NCBI GenBank assembly: GCA_964414185.1
Contig: CAYPVK010000006.1
Location: 1 to 64,000, forward strand
Source of the DNA: UBA7488 sp964414185
Lineage (GTDB): Bacteria > Pseudomonadota > Alphaproteobacteria > CAAHEQ01 > UBA3637
DNA length: 64,000 bases
Direction of reading: 5' to 3'
The position numbers were made by a program, and so were the translations under genes. Below, piece by piece: positions 26,308-35,383 of the stretch. Numbering within the stretch: the stretch's first letter is position 1; each line of letters starts with the position of its first letter. The notes under the pieces were generated by a model. It had not been told where the DNA came from. It was given only the letters and a program-made list of their open reading frames with translations, and did not search any database.

Positions 26308-27093
26308 ATGCATACGTATATTATTAACGGCAAAAATGAAAAAATGGCGGCGGAAGTATTTGTCGGCACGCGGCAAAATGCACCCGTCGTTTTAATTGAA
26401 CACGGTTTGGCGGGTTTTAAAGAAGAAGGTATGATTTCGGCAGCTGCCGAAGCATTCAAACGATGTCATTTTACCGTTGTAACGTTTGATGCGCGATTTG
26501 GATTAGGGGACAGCGACGGCGATTTGGAACGGGCGAATTTTACTCATTTCATTGAGGATTTGGAAACGGTTGCCGATTGGGTTAAAATGCAACCCTTTTA
26601 TACCGGCAAATTGATTTTGTGCGGACATTCTTTGGGGGCGGGAGCATGCTTTTATTATGCCGCACATCAGGATTTACAGGTTGTCGGCATTGTATCAATG
26701 GCGGCGGTTGTCAGCGGCAAATTGTTGTTGGATTCTTATTTAACCCATCGCCCCGATTTTGTACGCGAATGGCAAAAAGTCGGGGTGTTGGAACGCGAAC
26801 ATCCGACAGATAAGAATCGGCGCGGTTATATTTCTTATGCCCATATGCAAGATGCCATGCGCTATCATTTGATTGATGACATGCATAAAATCAAATGCCC
26901 CGTGTTGATTATTTCGGCAGACCATGATATTTCGTCGACGTTTGATATTAACGAACAAATTTATAATGCATTGCGCGTGCAAAAAGAAATGGTTGTAATT
27001 GGCAATGCCGGCCATACTTTTAAAACACCGCAAAATCGGGAAGATTTGATGCAAGCCATTGAAAATTGGTTAAAAAAGTTAAATTTTTGTTAG
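26308..27093 (+). CDS. Alpha/beta hydrolase (serine esterase/peptidase-like)
   Basis: A 261-aa cytoplasmic protein with the alpha/beta hydrolase pattern: oxyanion region IEHGLAGFK, nucleophile elbow GHSLG (Ser ~112), acid in SADHD and catalytic His in GNAGHTF near the end. No signal peptide. The substrate cannot be told. A GGAGG site lies 5 bases before the ATG. It is transcribed alone or with ugd, 101 bases downstream. Confidence 0.87.
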   Translation: MHTYIINGKNEKMAAEVFVGTRQNAPVVLIEHGLAGFKEEGMISAAAEAFKRCHFTVVTFDARFGLGDSDGDLERANFTHFIEDLETVADWVKMQPFYTGKLILCGHSLGAGACFYYAAHQDLQVVGIVSMAAVVSGKLLLDSYLTHRPDFVREWQKVGVLEREHPTDKNRRGYISYAHMQDAMRYHLIDDMHKIKCPVLIISADHDISSTFDINEQIYNALRVQKEMVVIGNAGHTFKTPQNREDLMQAIENWLKKLNFC

Positions 27094-27150
27094 CGTGTCG
27101 GCAAGGTTGAATTTTATCGGATAAATTTCCTTTAAAAATAAAATAAAATA

Positions 27151-27166
27151 TGGTAATATATTACCA
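27151..27166. promoter_or_regulatory. Perfect 16-bp palindrome upstream of ugd
   Basis: TGGTAATATATTACCA is a perfect palindrome 28 bases before the ugd start codon, in an AT-rich region where the promoter should lie. This is a candidate operator for a dimeric regulator. The regulator is unknown. Confidence 0.45.
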
Positions 27167-27194
27167 CTTTATTTAATTACATAAGGAACATAAC

Positions 27195-28523
27195 ATGAAA
27201 ATTGCAATTATCGGAACGGGATATGTCGGGTTGCCCACAGGTGTCGGTTTGGCAGAGTTGGGTTGTCAGGTAACATGTATCGATAAAAACCCCAAAATTG
27301 TGGATTCGTTAAATAACGGCAAGTTAACGTTGTTTGAAGAAGGGTTGGAAGAATTATTTCAAAAAAATGTCGGGGCAGGCCGTTTAAAATTCACGACGGA
27401 ATTTAAAGAAGCCATATCGACGGCCGATGTGGTTATTATCGCGGTCGGTACGCCGCCACACCCCGTTACCAAAGAAGCGGACATGCAATATATTCATGCC
27501 GCCGCCGCCGAATTGGCACCGCATTTGACGGGATATACGGTTGTTGCGACAAAATCGACGGTTCCTGTCGGAACAGGCGAAGCGGTGGAAAGCATTATTA
27601 AAAAAGAAAATCCGTTTGCCGATGCGGATGTTGTTTCAATGCCCGAATTTTTGCGCGAAGGATTTGCCATCCATGATTTTTTCAATCCTGACAGAATTGT
27701 TATCGGTACGGACAGTGAACGCGCTCGGAAAGTGTTGAAAGAACTTTACAAAGATTTTGCCGATAAAACGCATATTTTGTTTGTCGGACGCCGTTCATCG
27801 GAAGCCATTAAGTATGCATCAAATGCTTTTTTGGCCATGAAAATACATTATATCAACGAAATGGCGGATTTTTGCGAAAAGGCGCATGCCGATATTGCCG
27901 AAGTGGCGTTGGGTATGGGGATGGATTCGCGTATCGGCAATAAATTTTTGAATCCCGGCCCCGGTTACGGCGGTTCGTGTTTCCCGAAAGATACAATGGC
28001 GATGGCCTGTATGGGGCGCAAAGCGGGTGTGAATTTGTCCTTAATTGAAAATACCATTGCGAAAAATGCCGAACGCAAAAAACAAATGGCACTTCGTATT
28101 TTAAATGCCGTTAAAGATATGAAAGATCCGAAAATTGCCGTTTTGGGATTGGCATTTAAAGGCGGAACGGATGATTGCCGCGAATCGCCCGCTATGGAAA
28201 TTTTGAATGAATTGTTGAATGCCCGAAAAGGGTTGCTATCCAAAAAGCCGCAAATTACCGTTTATGACCCCAAAGCAATGGAAAATGCCAAAAAGATGTT
28301 GGGCGAATCGGTTATTTATGCCGAAAATGCTTATCAAGCATGTGAAGGGGCGGATATTGTGGCGATACTGACCGAATGGCCGGAATTTAAAGTTTTGGAT
28401 TTGAACAGGATAAAAAAATTGATGAAGACGCCGAAAATTTTGGATTTGCGCAATTTGTTGTCCAAGGACAAAGCATCCGAATTGGGCTTTGATTATGCCT
28501 GTATCGGATTTTGCGCGGAATAA
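27195..28523 (+). CDS. ugd: UDP-glucose 6-dehydrogenase
   Basis: This 442-aa protein oxidises UDP-glucose to UDP-glucuronate with two NAD+. It has an N-terminal Rossmann motif (IGTGYVGLPTG), the catalytic-cysteine motif GGSCFPKDT (Cys near residue 261) and the C-terminal domain typical of the family. It supplies an acidic sugar for surface polysaccharide and lies next to the neuA/sialyltransferase pair, though convergently. A terminator follows. A close relative using UDP-N-acetyl sugars is possible but less likely given the NPGPGYGGSCFPKD context. Confidence 0.93.
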   Translation: MKIAIIGTGYVGLPTGVGLAELGCQVTCIDKNPKIVDSLNNGKLTLFEEGLEELFQKNVGAGRLKFTTEFKEAISTADVVIIAVGTPPHPVTKEADMQYIHAAAAELAPHLTGYTVVATKSTVPVGTGEAVESIIKKENPFADADVVSMPEFLREGFAIHDFFNPDRIVIGTDSERARKVLKELYKDFADKTHILFVGRRSSEAIKYASNAFLAMKIHYINEMADFCEKAHADIAEVALGMGMDSRIGNKFLNPGPGYGGSCFPKDTMAMACMGRKAGVNLSLIENTIAKNAERKKQMALRILNAVKDMKDPKIAVLGLAFKGGTDDCRESPAMEILNELLNARKGLLSKKPQITVYDPKAMENAKKMLGESVIYAENAYQACEGADIVAILTEWPEFKVLDLNRIKKLMKTPKILDLRNLLSKDKASELGFDYACIGFCAE

Positions 28524-28541
28524 AATTATGTTCTTTTTGGG

Positions 28542-28568
28542 AAAAAGGGCGAATATCGCCCTTTTTTT
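28542..28568. terminator. Intrinsic terminator between ugd and neuA
   Basis: AAAAAGGGCGA-ATA-TCGCCCTTTTT hairpin plus T-run. It lies between convergent genes: ugd ends at 28523 on plus and neuA ends at 28615 on minus. Confidence 0.8.
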
Positions 28569-28614
28569 ATGACGGATTATTATATCCGTTAAACGCAATA
28601 TCTGCGTCGGGATA

Positions 28615-29289
28615 TTATTTTTCCAAATACCGTTTCATTAAATTTTCAACAACAATCCAATCATGCGGTTCATCCAATTCAATGTCCGTACAAGAAGGCA
28701 TTTCATAAATGCTTGCCGGTTCGACAAGAATGGATTTTTCCTTTAAAACGGATTCGACGCTTGCCAGATAGATTGCACCGTTTTCCATTAAACAACCTTC
28801 AAAATCCTGGCGGCGCGGCCGATTTTGACAATCGTAATTAATTGCAAACCCGTCCTTTGACCAAAAGAAACGTTTTGAACGCACGCATGTTAACGCAAAC
28901 TTGTTTTGATCAGTCGTCAATTTGTAATAAATGCCCGAAATATCTTCGTCGCTTGTCAAAGGGGAAGTTGCTTGAATAAGAAAAAACAAATCATTCGGGG
29001 CCAATTTCGCTTGGTTTAAGTATTCCAAAACAACATCAATGGTCGGTGATGTATCTTGAGCCGTAGCCGGGTCACGGTCATAAATTTCCACTTTTGTAAA
29101 GCCGAATGACAAAACGGTTTGTTTAATGCGTTCGTTTTCGGTTGCGACGACTACTTTATCGATTACGGGACACGAATCGGCACTTTTCAACACCCAATAA
29201 ATTAACGGTTTGCCGTTAATTTCTTTGATGTTTTTTAACGGAATTGATTTTGAATCTCCTCGGGCGGGAATAAATGCAACATTTGTCAT
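28615..29289 (-). CDS. neuA: CMP-sialic acid synthetase (acylneuraminate cytidylyltransferase)
   Basis: The 224-aa enzyme should activate N-acetylneuraminate (or a related nonulosonate) with CTP. It shows the family signature IPARGDSKSIPLKNI at the N-terminus (Asp where a Gly is more common) and FLIQATSPLT for nucleotide binding. The preceding gene in the same transcript is a GT80-type sialyltransferase, ending 15 bases upstream, which favours NeuA over PseF or KdsB. No sialic acid synthase or epimerase gene lies in the window, so the sugar comes from elsewhere in the genome or from the host. Confidence 0.88.
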   Translation of the reverse strand: MTNVAFIPARGDSKSIPLKNIKEINGKPLIYWVLKSADSCPVIDKVVVATENERIKQTVLSFGFTKVEIYDRDPATAQDTSPTIDVVLEYLNQAKLAPNDLFFLIQATSPLTSDEDISGIYYKLTTDQNKFALTCVRSKRFFWSKDGFAINYDCQNRPRRQDFEGCLMENGAIYLASVESVLKEKSILVEPASIYEMPSCTDIELDEPHDWIVVENLMKRYLEK

Positions 29290-29304
29290 TGTATTTGAGA
29301 ATCC

Positions 29305-30564
29305 TTATTTAATGAAATTTTGAATATCCAATATTTTTTCTTCTGAGATTATATTTAATTTTTTTAAAGCTTGCAAATTTTTATCACCGTTTTTGGTTAA
29401 ATAATATAATATTTTTTCGGGTTCAACGAAAAAAAACAGGGTGGATGAAAAACCCAATATATAATCGGGGGTTAAATCGGCAATAATTAAAATTTCAAAT
29501 GGGATGTCTCTTGGAAAAATTATGGCGTCTTTGTTGTCTTTTAACAATTCGTCTTTCATGCTTTTTGCCGCCGTCGCGGGATGTGCTTTAAAAAATAAAA
29601 CGGTATCGGGATTATCCGACAAACGTTTAAGTTCGTTATTTTTCAGTTCATTGAAAATTTCGACCAATAATAAGTTATCCGAACGTTCTTGCAACCATCC
29701 GAGCGTGTAATATAATGTTTTTTTGCCGTTTGTTGTTTCTTTATATTGTTTTTCGTTAAAACCTACCATGGCATAAAGCAATTCTTTTTCCGACGGCGAT
29801 AATTCTTTTGCAATTTTTCTAAAATCGATTTCGACAATCCTTTCGGACAGATTTTCAAAAAATTTTTTGAAATCATTTTCTTTTTTTAACATGTCGATGA
29901 GTGAAACATGGTAAATTGTCGGATATAATTTATAAAGGCAAAACATGTCTTGAAGTTGCAATGAATCGATTTTTTTATTTTGAAAATCTTTGATATGTTG
30001 TACACAAGCTTCTGACCAATTATATTCGGAAGTGGCGTATGCGCGCCATACTTCATACAGATTTCCGATCCCGTCTTCGTAAAGATGGATTTCTTTAATT
30101 CGGGACGGGGGAATATGTTTTAACGCCGGCATTACCGTATAATAAGGATGGCGTAAATTTCCGTGGATAATAAATTGCACTTCGGGATTTTGTTCAACGA
30201 TTTCAGGCAGAGCTTCGTCAAGCGCCGAATATGTTTCCTGGCAAGCCGATTCGTAAACTGGCATTTTGATTTCTTGGGTATTAAAGCTGTTTAAATCAAA
30301 GAATTTTCCACGGTTGGGAAAACGGCGCCAGGCAATGTATTTTTTATCTTGCCGTGGCACTTTGATAAAATCGACCATTTGCAAAAAGCTTGGAGTTGAA
30401 GCAATATCCATATAAATGTGCACCGATGGTTTTTCTTTAATGCAATCGGTTATTTTAAAACCGACATAAAAACTGATAACAAATATAAAAGATAAAAATA
30501 AACTTTTTTTAATTATTGAATTATTTACATTTTTTTCGGGGGGGGGGGGGGTAATATTGCGCAT
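29305..30564 (-). CDS. GT80-type sialyltransferase, membrane-anchored, phase-variable start region
   Basis: The 419-aa protein matches remembered Pasteurella/Photobacterium GT80 sialyltransferases along its length. Matches are HIYMDIASTPSFLQMVDF (about 49-66), KYIAWRR, HLYEDGIG (160-167, with D164 at the catalytic-Asp position), SEKELLYAMVGFN, FFKAHP (His328), IPFEILIIADLTPD and FSSTLFF (373-374). Residues ~21-38 form a single membrane anchor preceded by basic residues, so the catalytic part should face out of the cytoplasm. Codons 5-9 contain an uninterrupted run of 14 C; at 14 the gene is in frame, and any change by one or two closes it. It should transfer sialic acid from CMP-sialic acid made by the next gene. 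Confidence 0.87.
   Translation of the reverse strand: MRNITPPPPEKNVNNSIIKKSLFLSFIFVISFYVGFKITDCIKEKPSVHIYMDIASTPSFLQMVDFIKVPRQDKKYIAWRRFPNRGKFFDLNSFNTQEIKMPVYESACQETYSALDEALPEIVEQNPEVQFIIHGNLRHPYYTVMPALKHIPPSRIKEIHLYEDGIGNLYEVWRAYATSEYNWSEACVQHIKDFQNKKIDSLQLQDMFCLYKLYPTIYHVSLIDMLKKENDFKKFFENLSERIVEIDFRKIAKELSPSEKELLYAMVGFNEKQYKETTNGKKTLYYTLGWLQERSDNLLLVEIFNELKNNELKRLSDNPDTVLFFKAHPATAAKSMKDELLKDNKDAIIFPRDIPFEILIIADLTPDYILGFSSTLFFFVEPEKILYYLTKNGDKNLQALKKLNIISEEKILDIQNFIK
30538..30551 (-). repeat. Poly-C(14) tract in the sialyltransferase gene
   Basis: Fourteen consecutive G on the plus strand, i.e. C on the coding strand, cover the end of codon 5 (Thr) and four Pro codons, right after the start. 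Tracts of this size in early codons of surface-glycan genes are known to slip during replication and switch genes on and off, as in Neisseria and Campylobacter. Confidence 0.92.
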
Positions 30565-30646
30565 TTTGATTGTCTCCCGTATTTTTATTTAAACAAATTT
30601 ATAAAAAGTTTAAATCATCTTAAAACATTTGTCAATAAAAAACATA

Positions 30647-31936
30647 TCATTCATCAACCTTATTTAACAAAGGGAATGTTATCAGGAATAGTCCGACGGA
30701 AAGGGCAAAAAAGAAAGTCCACCCCAAATTTGAACCGTTTGTCGATAATCCGAATGTTTCGCTTACTAAATCGCCGGTCCATTCAAGCCCCGTTAAAATC
30801 ATGCCGGCAATAATTGAACCGGCCGCCGATGTAAAGGATTTGAATACGCTGTTAACGGATAAATAAACGGGGGCATCTTGATAGGGAATATGTAAAAGGG
30901 AAATATTGTTCATACCCAATGTCAAAGCCGATTGACCGACGCCCAACAAAATATGTGTAAATGCCAAAATACCCAAAACAAGTTTGGCGGATGAAATATA
31001 ATCACACGCTAAAAATAAAACAAGGCATCCCATAAAAATCGGTGTTGAGCGGCGAATAATGCTTTGGCAATTTTTTTTGTCCGCCGATTTTCCCCAATAT
31101 TTGACGGTAAACGCATATGTCGTTTGGGATATAATTGTCAAAATAATCACATAAGGCATCGGCAAATTTAAGTTTTTCAACATAAAGAGCGTTATAAACG
31201 GCGTGACGAAATTGATGGTGAAATTTAAAACGCCCAAGAACATCAAAAGCTTGCGAAACGGCAGATTGGTAAACGTTTTAATTGTTTTTTTCAAAAAGGA
31301 TTTCTCTTTTCGGTAATTAATCTCTTTATTTTCCACCCGAGTTAAGGTCAAAACGCCGTATACACCGATGATGAAGGCTATCCCCAATAAAACAGAGTAG
31401 GCAAATATCGTTAAGTCGGGCAAATCCTTTTCAAAATAATAAATTAATAAAGCACCTGCACCGTAACACACCATTTTGGCAATCATCATCCATTTGAAGC
31501 GGTGCGAAAAGAACCGCCCCATTAAATCGGGAGGTACCAACGATTTCATCCACGGCAACCATGCGCCGCCCGCTATGGAACCGATCATATAAGTGCATGA
31601 AAAGCAAATGATTAATGCCGCAAGTGCCCATGCGGAACCGGCCCAAAATGCCAGCAGGGCGGCAATTAAGTAAAACGGGCGTGACAACGCCGAAAAGAAT
31701 ACCGAAATTTGTTTGGGCGTTTTCCCTTGTTCAATAAGCCATGCCGAATACAAATGCATCAAGTTGCCGACAAATCCGATACTGCCCAAAAAGCCGATGG
31801 TAATGTTGCCCGCGCCGAACATAAGGGCATAGGCAATCAAAAACGGGCCGGTTGCCAAAGTGTCCATGGCGGCGGTGGCAACGCCTCCGTAAAATACGTT
31901 ATTAAGAGAAATTCTTAAAGAAGTTTTTGGAAGCAT
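30647..31936 (-). CDS. Major facilitator superfamily transporter
   Basis: A protein of 429 aa with about twelve membrane segments, from the ATG at 31936, which has an AAGGAT site upstream. A longer reading from TTG at 31996 adds 20 basic/hydrophobic residues but is less convincing. The MFS loop between TM2 and TM3 is recognisable only loosely (IEQGKTPKQISV), and TM8-9 carries KYWGKSADKKN. The substrate is unknown. It lies upstream of the sialyltransferase on the same strand with an 82-base gap, so it could belong to that transcript. Confidence 0.82.
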   Translation of the reverse strand: MLPKTSLRISLNNVFYGGVATAAMDTLATGPFLIAYALMFGAGNITIGFLGSIGFVGNLMHLYSAWLIEQGKTPKQISVFFSALSRPFYLIAALLAFWAGSAWALAALIICFSCTYMIGSIAGGAWLPWMKSLVPPDLMGRFFSHRFKWMMIAKMVCYGAGALLIYYFEKDLPDLTIFAYSVLLGIAFIIGVYGVLTLTRVENKEINYRKEKSFLKKTIKTFTNLPFRKLLMFLGVLNFTINFVTPFITLFMLKNLNLPMPYVIILTIISQTTYAFTVKYWGKSADKKNCQSIIRRSTPIFMGCLVLFLACDYISSAKLVLGILAFTHILLGVGQSALTLGMNNISLLHIPYQDAPVYLSVNSVFKSFTSAAGSIIAGMILTGLEWTGDLVSETFGLSTNGSNLGWTFFFALSVGLFLITFPLLNKVDE

Positions 31937-32024
31937 GGGAGTCGTATCCTTTTTAATAAAGCGGTATATTTTTAATAAAAAGAAAAATACCCTCAAATTG
32001 TATGCATGTCAAGATTTTAAGGAT

Positions 32025-33047
32025 TTAAATCCACTTTAATCTACGGAAAATGTACAGTAAAACAAATCCCGATATGGCGATCAGGACGAACGTAATTAAC
32101 AGCCCGTGAGGATCCGAAGAAAACGGAATGCCGCCGACATTCATGCCGAACAATCCTGTCAAAAAAGACAACGGCAAAAAAATCGTGGCAATAACGGATA
32201 ACATGTACATATTGCGTTGGGCGCGTTTGACATCGTAAGCATTTAAAGCATCCTGGTTGATTCGGATTCTTTCGCGCAGCAGTTCAATGTCTTCCATAAT
32301 GCGTTCCATGCGGTGCAGGTTTTCTTTGCCGGCTCGGTCCATAATTTCGTTAAACCATGATGTTTCGCGGCGCGTCAAAACGCCCAAGGCTTCACGTTCG
32401 GGTGCCAAAAAACGATGAATGACAACTAATTGGCGCATCATTTCGGACAAATCATCATAAGTTGAATTCCTTTCTTTTTTGGCAATAATCAATTCTTCCA
32501 TATCGTCCAATTTTTCTTGTAAATCCGAAATCGTATCGGCGATGGAATCCAAAGTTGTTTCAAGTATTAATTCTATCAAAGTATTGGCATCAACGGGGCC
32601 TTCGTGGTTTTTAAAGTCGTTGCGGATGGTTTCGAAATTGATGGCCGGATGCAATCGAATTGTTATCAGGCGGTTTTTGGTTGCCCATAATTTTAAAAAA
32701 ACCATATCGTCCGGTTCGGCTTTGTCATTTAAATTGACCGTCCTTAAAACCAACAACAAAGCATCTTTACGGATTAATGCGCGCGGACGGGAATCGTTCG
32801 AATCGGTTAAAGTTTGAAATGTTTGAACATCCGGTTTTGCCGCCGATTTCAACCATTGGATTGATTCGGGTGTGCTTAAATTCAAATGTACCCATAAAAA
32901 ACCTTGTGCGGGTGTCCAACGGGACAAATCGTCGGGATTTAATTTTTTGGCTCCTCCCCGACCGTCCAGCACCAAAGCGCCGATCAGCCAATTTTCTTTT
33001 TTTGACACGTTAACAATTTTCCCCCTTTTTTTTTGAATTAATTCCAT
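32025..33047 (-). CDS. CorA/ZntB-family divalent cation transporter
   Basis: The protein is 340 aa with a large cytoplasmic N-terminal domain, long helices (about 170-270) and two C-terminal membrane segments linked by GMNVGGIP, the loop typical of the ZntB-like branch of the CorA family. It forms pentameric channels moving Mg2+ or Zn2+; the loop suggests ZntB-like. A GTG at codon 14 preceded by AAGGGGG is an alternative start that would drop the basic N-terminus. It is separately transcribed from the MFS gene, as far as visible. Confidence 0.9.
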   Translation of the reverse strand: MELIQKKRGKIVNVSKKENWLIGALVLDGRGGAKKLNPDDLSRWTPAQGFLWVHLNLSTPESIQWLKSAAKPDVQTFQTLTDSNDSRPRALIRKDALLLVLRTVNLNDKAEPDDMVFLKLWATKNRLITIRLHPAINFETIRNDFKNHEGPVDANTLIELILETTLDSIADTISDLQEKLDDMEELIIAKKERNSTYDDLSEMMRQLVVIHRFLAPEREALGVLTRRETSWFNEIMDRAGKENLHRMERIMEDIELLRERIRINQDALNAYDVKRAQRNMYMLSVIATIFLPLSFLTGLFGMNVGGIPFSSDPHGLLITFVLIAISGFVLLYIFRRLKWI

Positions 33048-33141
33048 TTTAATTATGCCCCGATTGAAAACTTGAAGTCAAGGCAAATTTGACTTTATTG
33101 AAAAAGATATACAGTTTTTGCAAAATGTGGACATTTTTGGC

Positions 33142-33170
33142 TTGAATTTTAAATTTTGATTCTGTATATT
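33142..33170 (+). promoter_or_regulatory. Promoter of the efp operon
   Basis: TTGAAT (33142-33147) and TATATT (33165-33170) with a 17-base spacer. It leaves a leader of about 140 bases before the GTG start, with no clear structure seen in it. Confidence 0.5.
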
Positions 33171-33318
33171 ATAAAATTATTGATAAAGATAAAGGTAAGT
33201 GAATAGGGGATCGGATAAGGTTTAGGTAAGCGCAACGTTGAAAACGGAACTTTTAAATAAACCAATCTTGCACGAAAATTTACTTTCCTTGTATAACAAC
33301 AGGAAGGAGAAATACAAA

Positions 33319-33882
33319 GTGAAACAACAGGCAAACTTAATTCGCAGCGGTTGGATTATTGAACACAACGGCAGACAATGGACCGTTTTGAACACGATGA
33401 TTACAAAACCCGGCAAAGGCGGCGCTTATATCCAAGTCGAAATGCGCGATATCAATACCGGCAACAAAACGAACGAACGTTTCCGTACGGCCGATACGGT
33501 TGAAAAATTGATGAGCGAAACATTGGATGCCCAATTTTTATATCGTGAAGGCGACAAATTGCATTTCATGAATAAAGAAACTTATGATCAAATCGAAATC
33601 CCCGTTGATATGATGGGTGATTCGGTAGCCTTTTTGCAAGATAATATGGATGTCACAATGAACTTTGTCGACGGACGCCCCTTGGGTGTGACGTTGCCCG
33701 CTCACGTTATATTGACGGTTACCGAAACGGAACCGTATATTAAAGGTCAAACGGTTACAACTTCTTACAAACCCGCCATCATGGACAACGGCGTACGCGT
33801 TATGATTCCGCCGTTTGTGACAACAGGCGAAAAAATCGTTGTCAACACAACCGATTCCAGCTATGTTGAAAGGGCAAAATAA
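33319..33882 (+). CDS. efp: Elongation factor P
   Basis: This 187-aa three-domain beta protein relieves ribosome stalling at polyproline stretches. I chose the GTG at 33319, preceded by GGAAGGAG, because it gives the family's normal length and N-terminus (VKQQANLIRSGWIIEHNG). A TTG further upstream adds 27 unrelated residues. The tip loop KPGKGGAY carries the lysine normally modified by EpmA/EpmB-type enzymes. The stop codon overlaps the next start (TAATG). The need for EF-P fits the proline-rich proteins seen in this window, including the PPPP at the start of the sialyltransferase. Confidence 0.95.
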   Translation: MKQQANLIRSGWIIEHNGRQWTVLNTMITKPGKGGAYIQVEMRDINTGNKTNERFRTADTVEKLMSETLDAQFLYREGDKLHFMNKETYDQIEIPVDMMGDSVAFLQDNMDVTMNFVDGRPLGVTLPAHVILTVTETEPYIKGQTVTTSYKPAIMDNGVRVMIPPFVTTGEKIVVNTTDSSYVERAK

Positions 33883-34766
33883 TGGCAGAGTTTAAAACCG
33901 AACGCCGTGCCATAACGCCGCGTGCACAAACTTTGCGCAAAAAAAATGAAACGCGCGAAGAAAAAATGATTGCGGCTTTGTCCCCGAATTTGAATGTTAT
34001 GGTCAATACCGCTCGTGTTGCCGGACGCAGGCTTGTACGCGATTTCGGCGAAATTTCAAGCTTACAGGTGTCTTTGAAAGGCCCCGGCGATTTTGTGTCG
34101 AATGCCGATACGTTGGCCGAAAAAACATTGATTGAAATGCTCAGCGAAAGCCGCCCAGATTACGGCATTATTTCCGAAGAAAGACAAGCTGTCCTGCCGA
34201 AAAACGACAGCCCGTTTACATGGATTATTGACCCGATTGACGGCACGACAAACTTTTTGCATGCCATTCCGTATTTTTCAATTTCCATTGCTTTGAAATA
34301 TAAGGAAGAAATTATCGCAGGTATCATCTATAACCCCGTTACGAACGATTTGTATTATGCCGAAAAAGGCAAAGGGGCCTTTTTAATGACACCGACCGGT
34401 GATATGCGCTTGCGTGTATCGGGCAGAGTTCAACTCGGTTATGCTTTGGTCGGGTCGAACGGTTTCAGCGGCCAAAAAAATCGCGAATTGATGGCAAAAA
34501 TGGTGGATAAAGTTGCATCTGTCCGTTATAATGGCTGTACCACGTTATCAATGGCGGGCGTTGCGGCAGGCCAATTGGATTTGTATGTTGCAACCCGGTT
34601 TAAAATATGGGATCTCGCGGTCGGTTATTTGTTGATTAAAGAAGCCGGCGGTTATATATGCGATATTCATAATAATTCTGATTTAGCAGATATTATTGCT
34701 TCTCAAAGTGTTATCGCGGGAAACCATAAGCTGAAAGACCAGATTTTGAAAGTGATAGGAGGCTGA
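33882..34766 (+). CDS. suhB: Inositol-1-monophosphatase family protein (SuhB-like)
   Basis: The 294-aa Mg2+-dependent phosphatase has the DPIDGTTNF signature and the C-terminal WDLAVGYLLIKEAGG motif (Val replacing the common Ala). It hydrolyses inositol monophosphate or related sugar phosphates; SuhB also acts in rRNA transcription complexes in E. coli. A basic N-terminal extension of about 35 residues precedes the usual start of the domain. It overlaps efp by one base, an adjacency that is common in alphaproteobacteria. Confidence 0.92.
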   Translation: MAEFKTERRAITPRAQTLRKKNETREEKMIAALSPNLNVMVNTARVAGRRLVRDFGEISSLQVSLKGPGDFVSNADTLAEKTLIEMLSESRPDYGIISEERQAVLPKNDSPFTWIIDPIDGTTNFLHAIPYFSISIALKYKEEIIAGIIYNPVTNDLYYAEKGKGAFLMTPTGDMRLRVSGRVQLGYALVGSNGFSGQKNRELMAKMVDKVASVRYNGCTTLSMAGVAAGQLDLYVATRFKIWDLAVGYLLIKEAGGYICDIHNNSDLADIIASQSVIAGNHKLKDQILKVIGG

Positions 34767-34769
34767 CAG

Positions 34770-35222
34770 ATGAAAAAAACAATTTTGACTGCTCTTTGTT
34801 TGATTTTTTTTGTAAGTTTTTCAACAGCAAATGCCCAAGAATTAACGGCTAATCGCAAAGTTCCCGCTTATTCGGCCGGCGCTTTGTCCAATCCCGTTAA
34901 AACTAAAACGGCAAAAGAAGCAATGCCCGGCAAACAAACCAGAACGGTTACTTTCCGGTTTGACGAAGGTGTTACGACTTTAAGTGAAGCTCAAAAAGAA
35001 AGGCTTTTGTTGATAGCAAATCGCATTACCGACGGGGAAACAAATATTGTCCAAGTCGTTTCTGCTTCTAAAAACGAAGATGATGCCGGCACTCGTGCCC
35101 GTGTCATAGAGTCTTTCTTAAGAAGCTATGTTCGTGATTTCCAATATATCGTACGGTATATAAATCCGATAAACATTGTGCCGAGCGTTAACGATACGGT
35201 TAAAATTACGGAACGTTATTAA
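34770..35222 (+). CDS. Exported protein with an OmpA-C-like domain
   Basis: This 150-aa protein has a clear signal peptide (1-22, cleavage near ANA-QE). A basic linker follows, then a domain of about 85 residues in which VTFRFDEGVTTLSEAQKERL, an alpha-beta core (VVSASKNEDDAGTRARVIESFL) and IVPSVNDTVKI follow the order of OmpA-like peptidoglycan-binding domains. The usual NxxLSxxRA signature is altered, so peptidoglycan binding is uncertain. It starts 3 bases after suhB and is presumably in the efp operon. Confidence 0.68.
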   Translation: MKKTILTALCLIFFVSFSTANAQELTANRKVPAYSAGALSNPVKTKTAKEAMPGKQTRTVTFRFDEGVTTLSEAQKERLLLIANRITDGETNIVQVVSASKNEDDAGTRARVIESFLRSYVRDFQYIVRYINPINIVPSVNDTVKITERY

Positions 35223-35314
35223 CTTTAAAAGCATTAAAGATTTTTGAATTTAAAGTGCGTTCAAATGCATTTGTAGAAAGCGGATAACCTTTTTGCATTT
35301 TGAATAAAAAAAGC

Positions 35315-35343
35315 TTGCAATTTAAATTAATTTCGTGTATAAA
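35315..35343 (+). promoter_or_regulatory. Promoter of rpmE
   Basis: TTGCAA (35315-35320), 17 bases, TATAAA (35338-35343), with GTG before the -10 box. The layout is the same as for the tRNA-Arg promoter. Confidence 0.65.
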
Positions 35344-35383
35344 GCGCTTATTAATTTTTTATTTTTTGATATGGAGAGCAATT

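Noticed and set aside
33238..33318. Longer EF-P start at TTG
   Set aside because: It adds 27 residues not found in the family; the GTG at 33319 has GGAAGGAG and gives the normal length.
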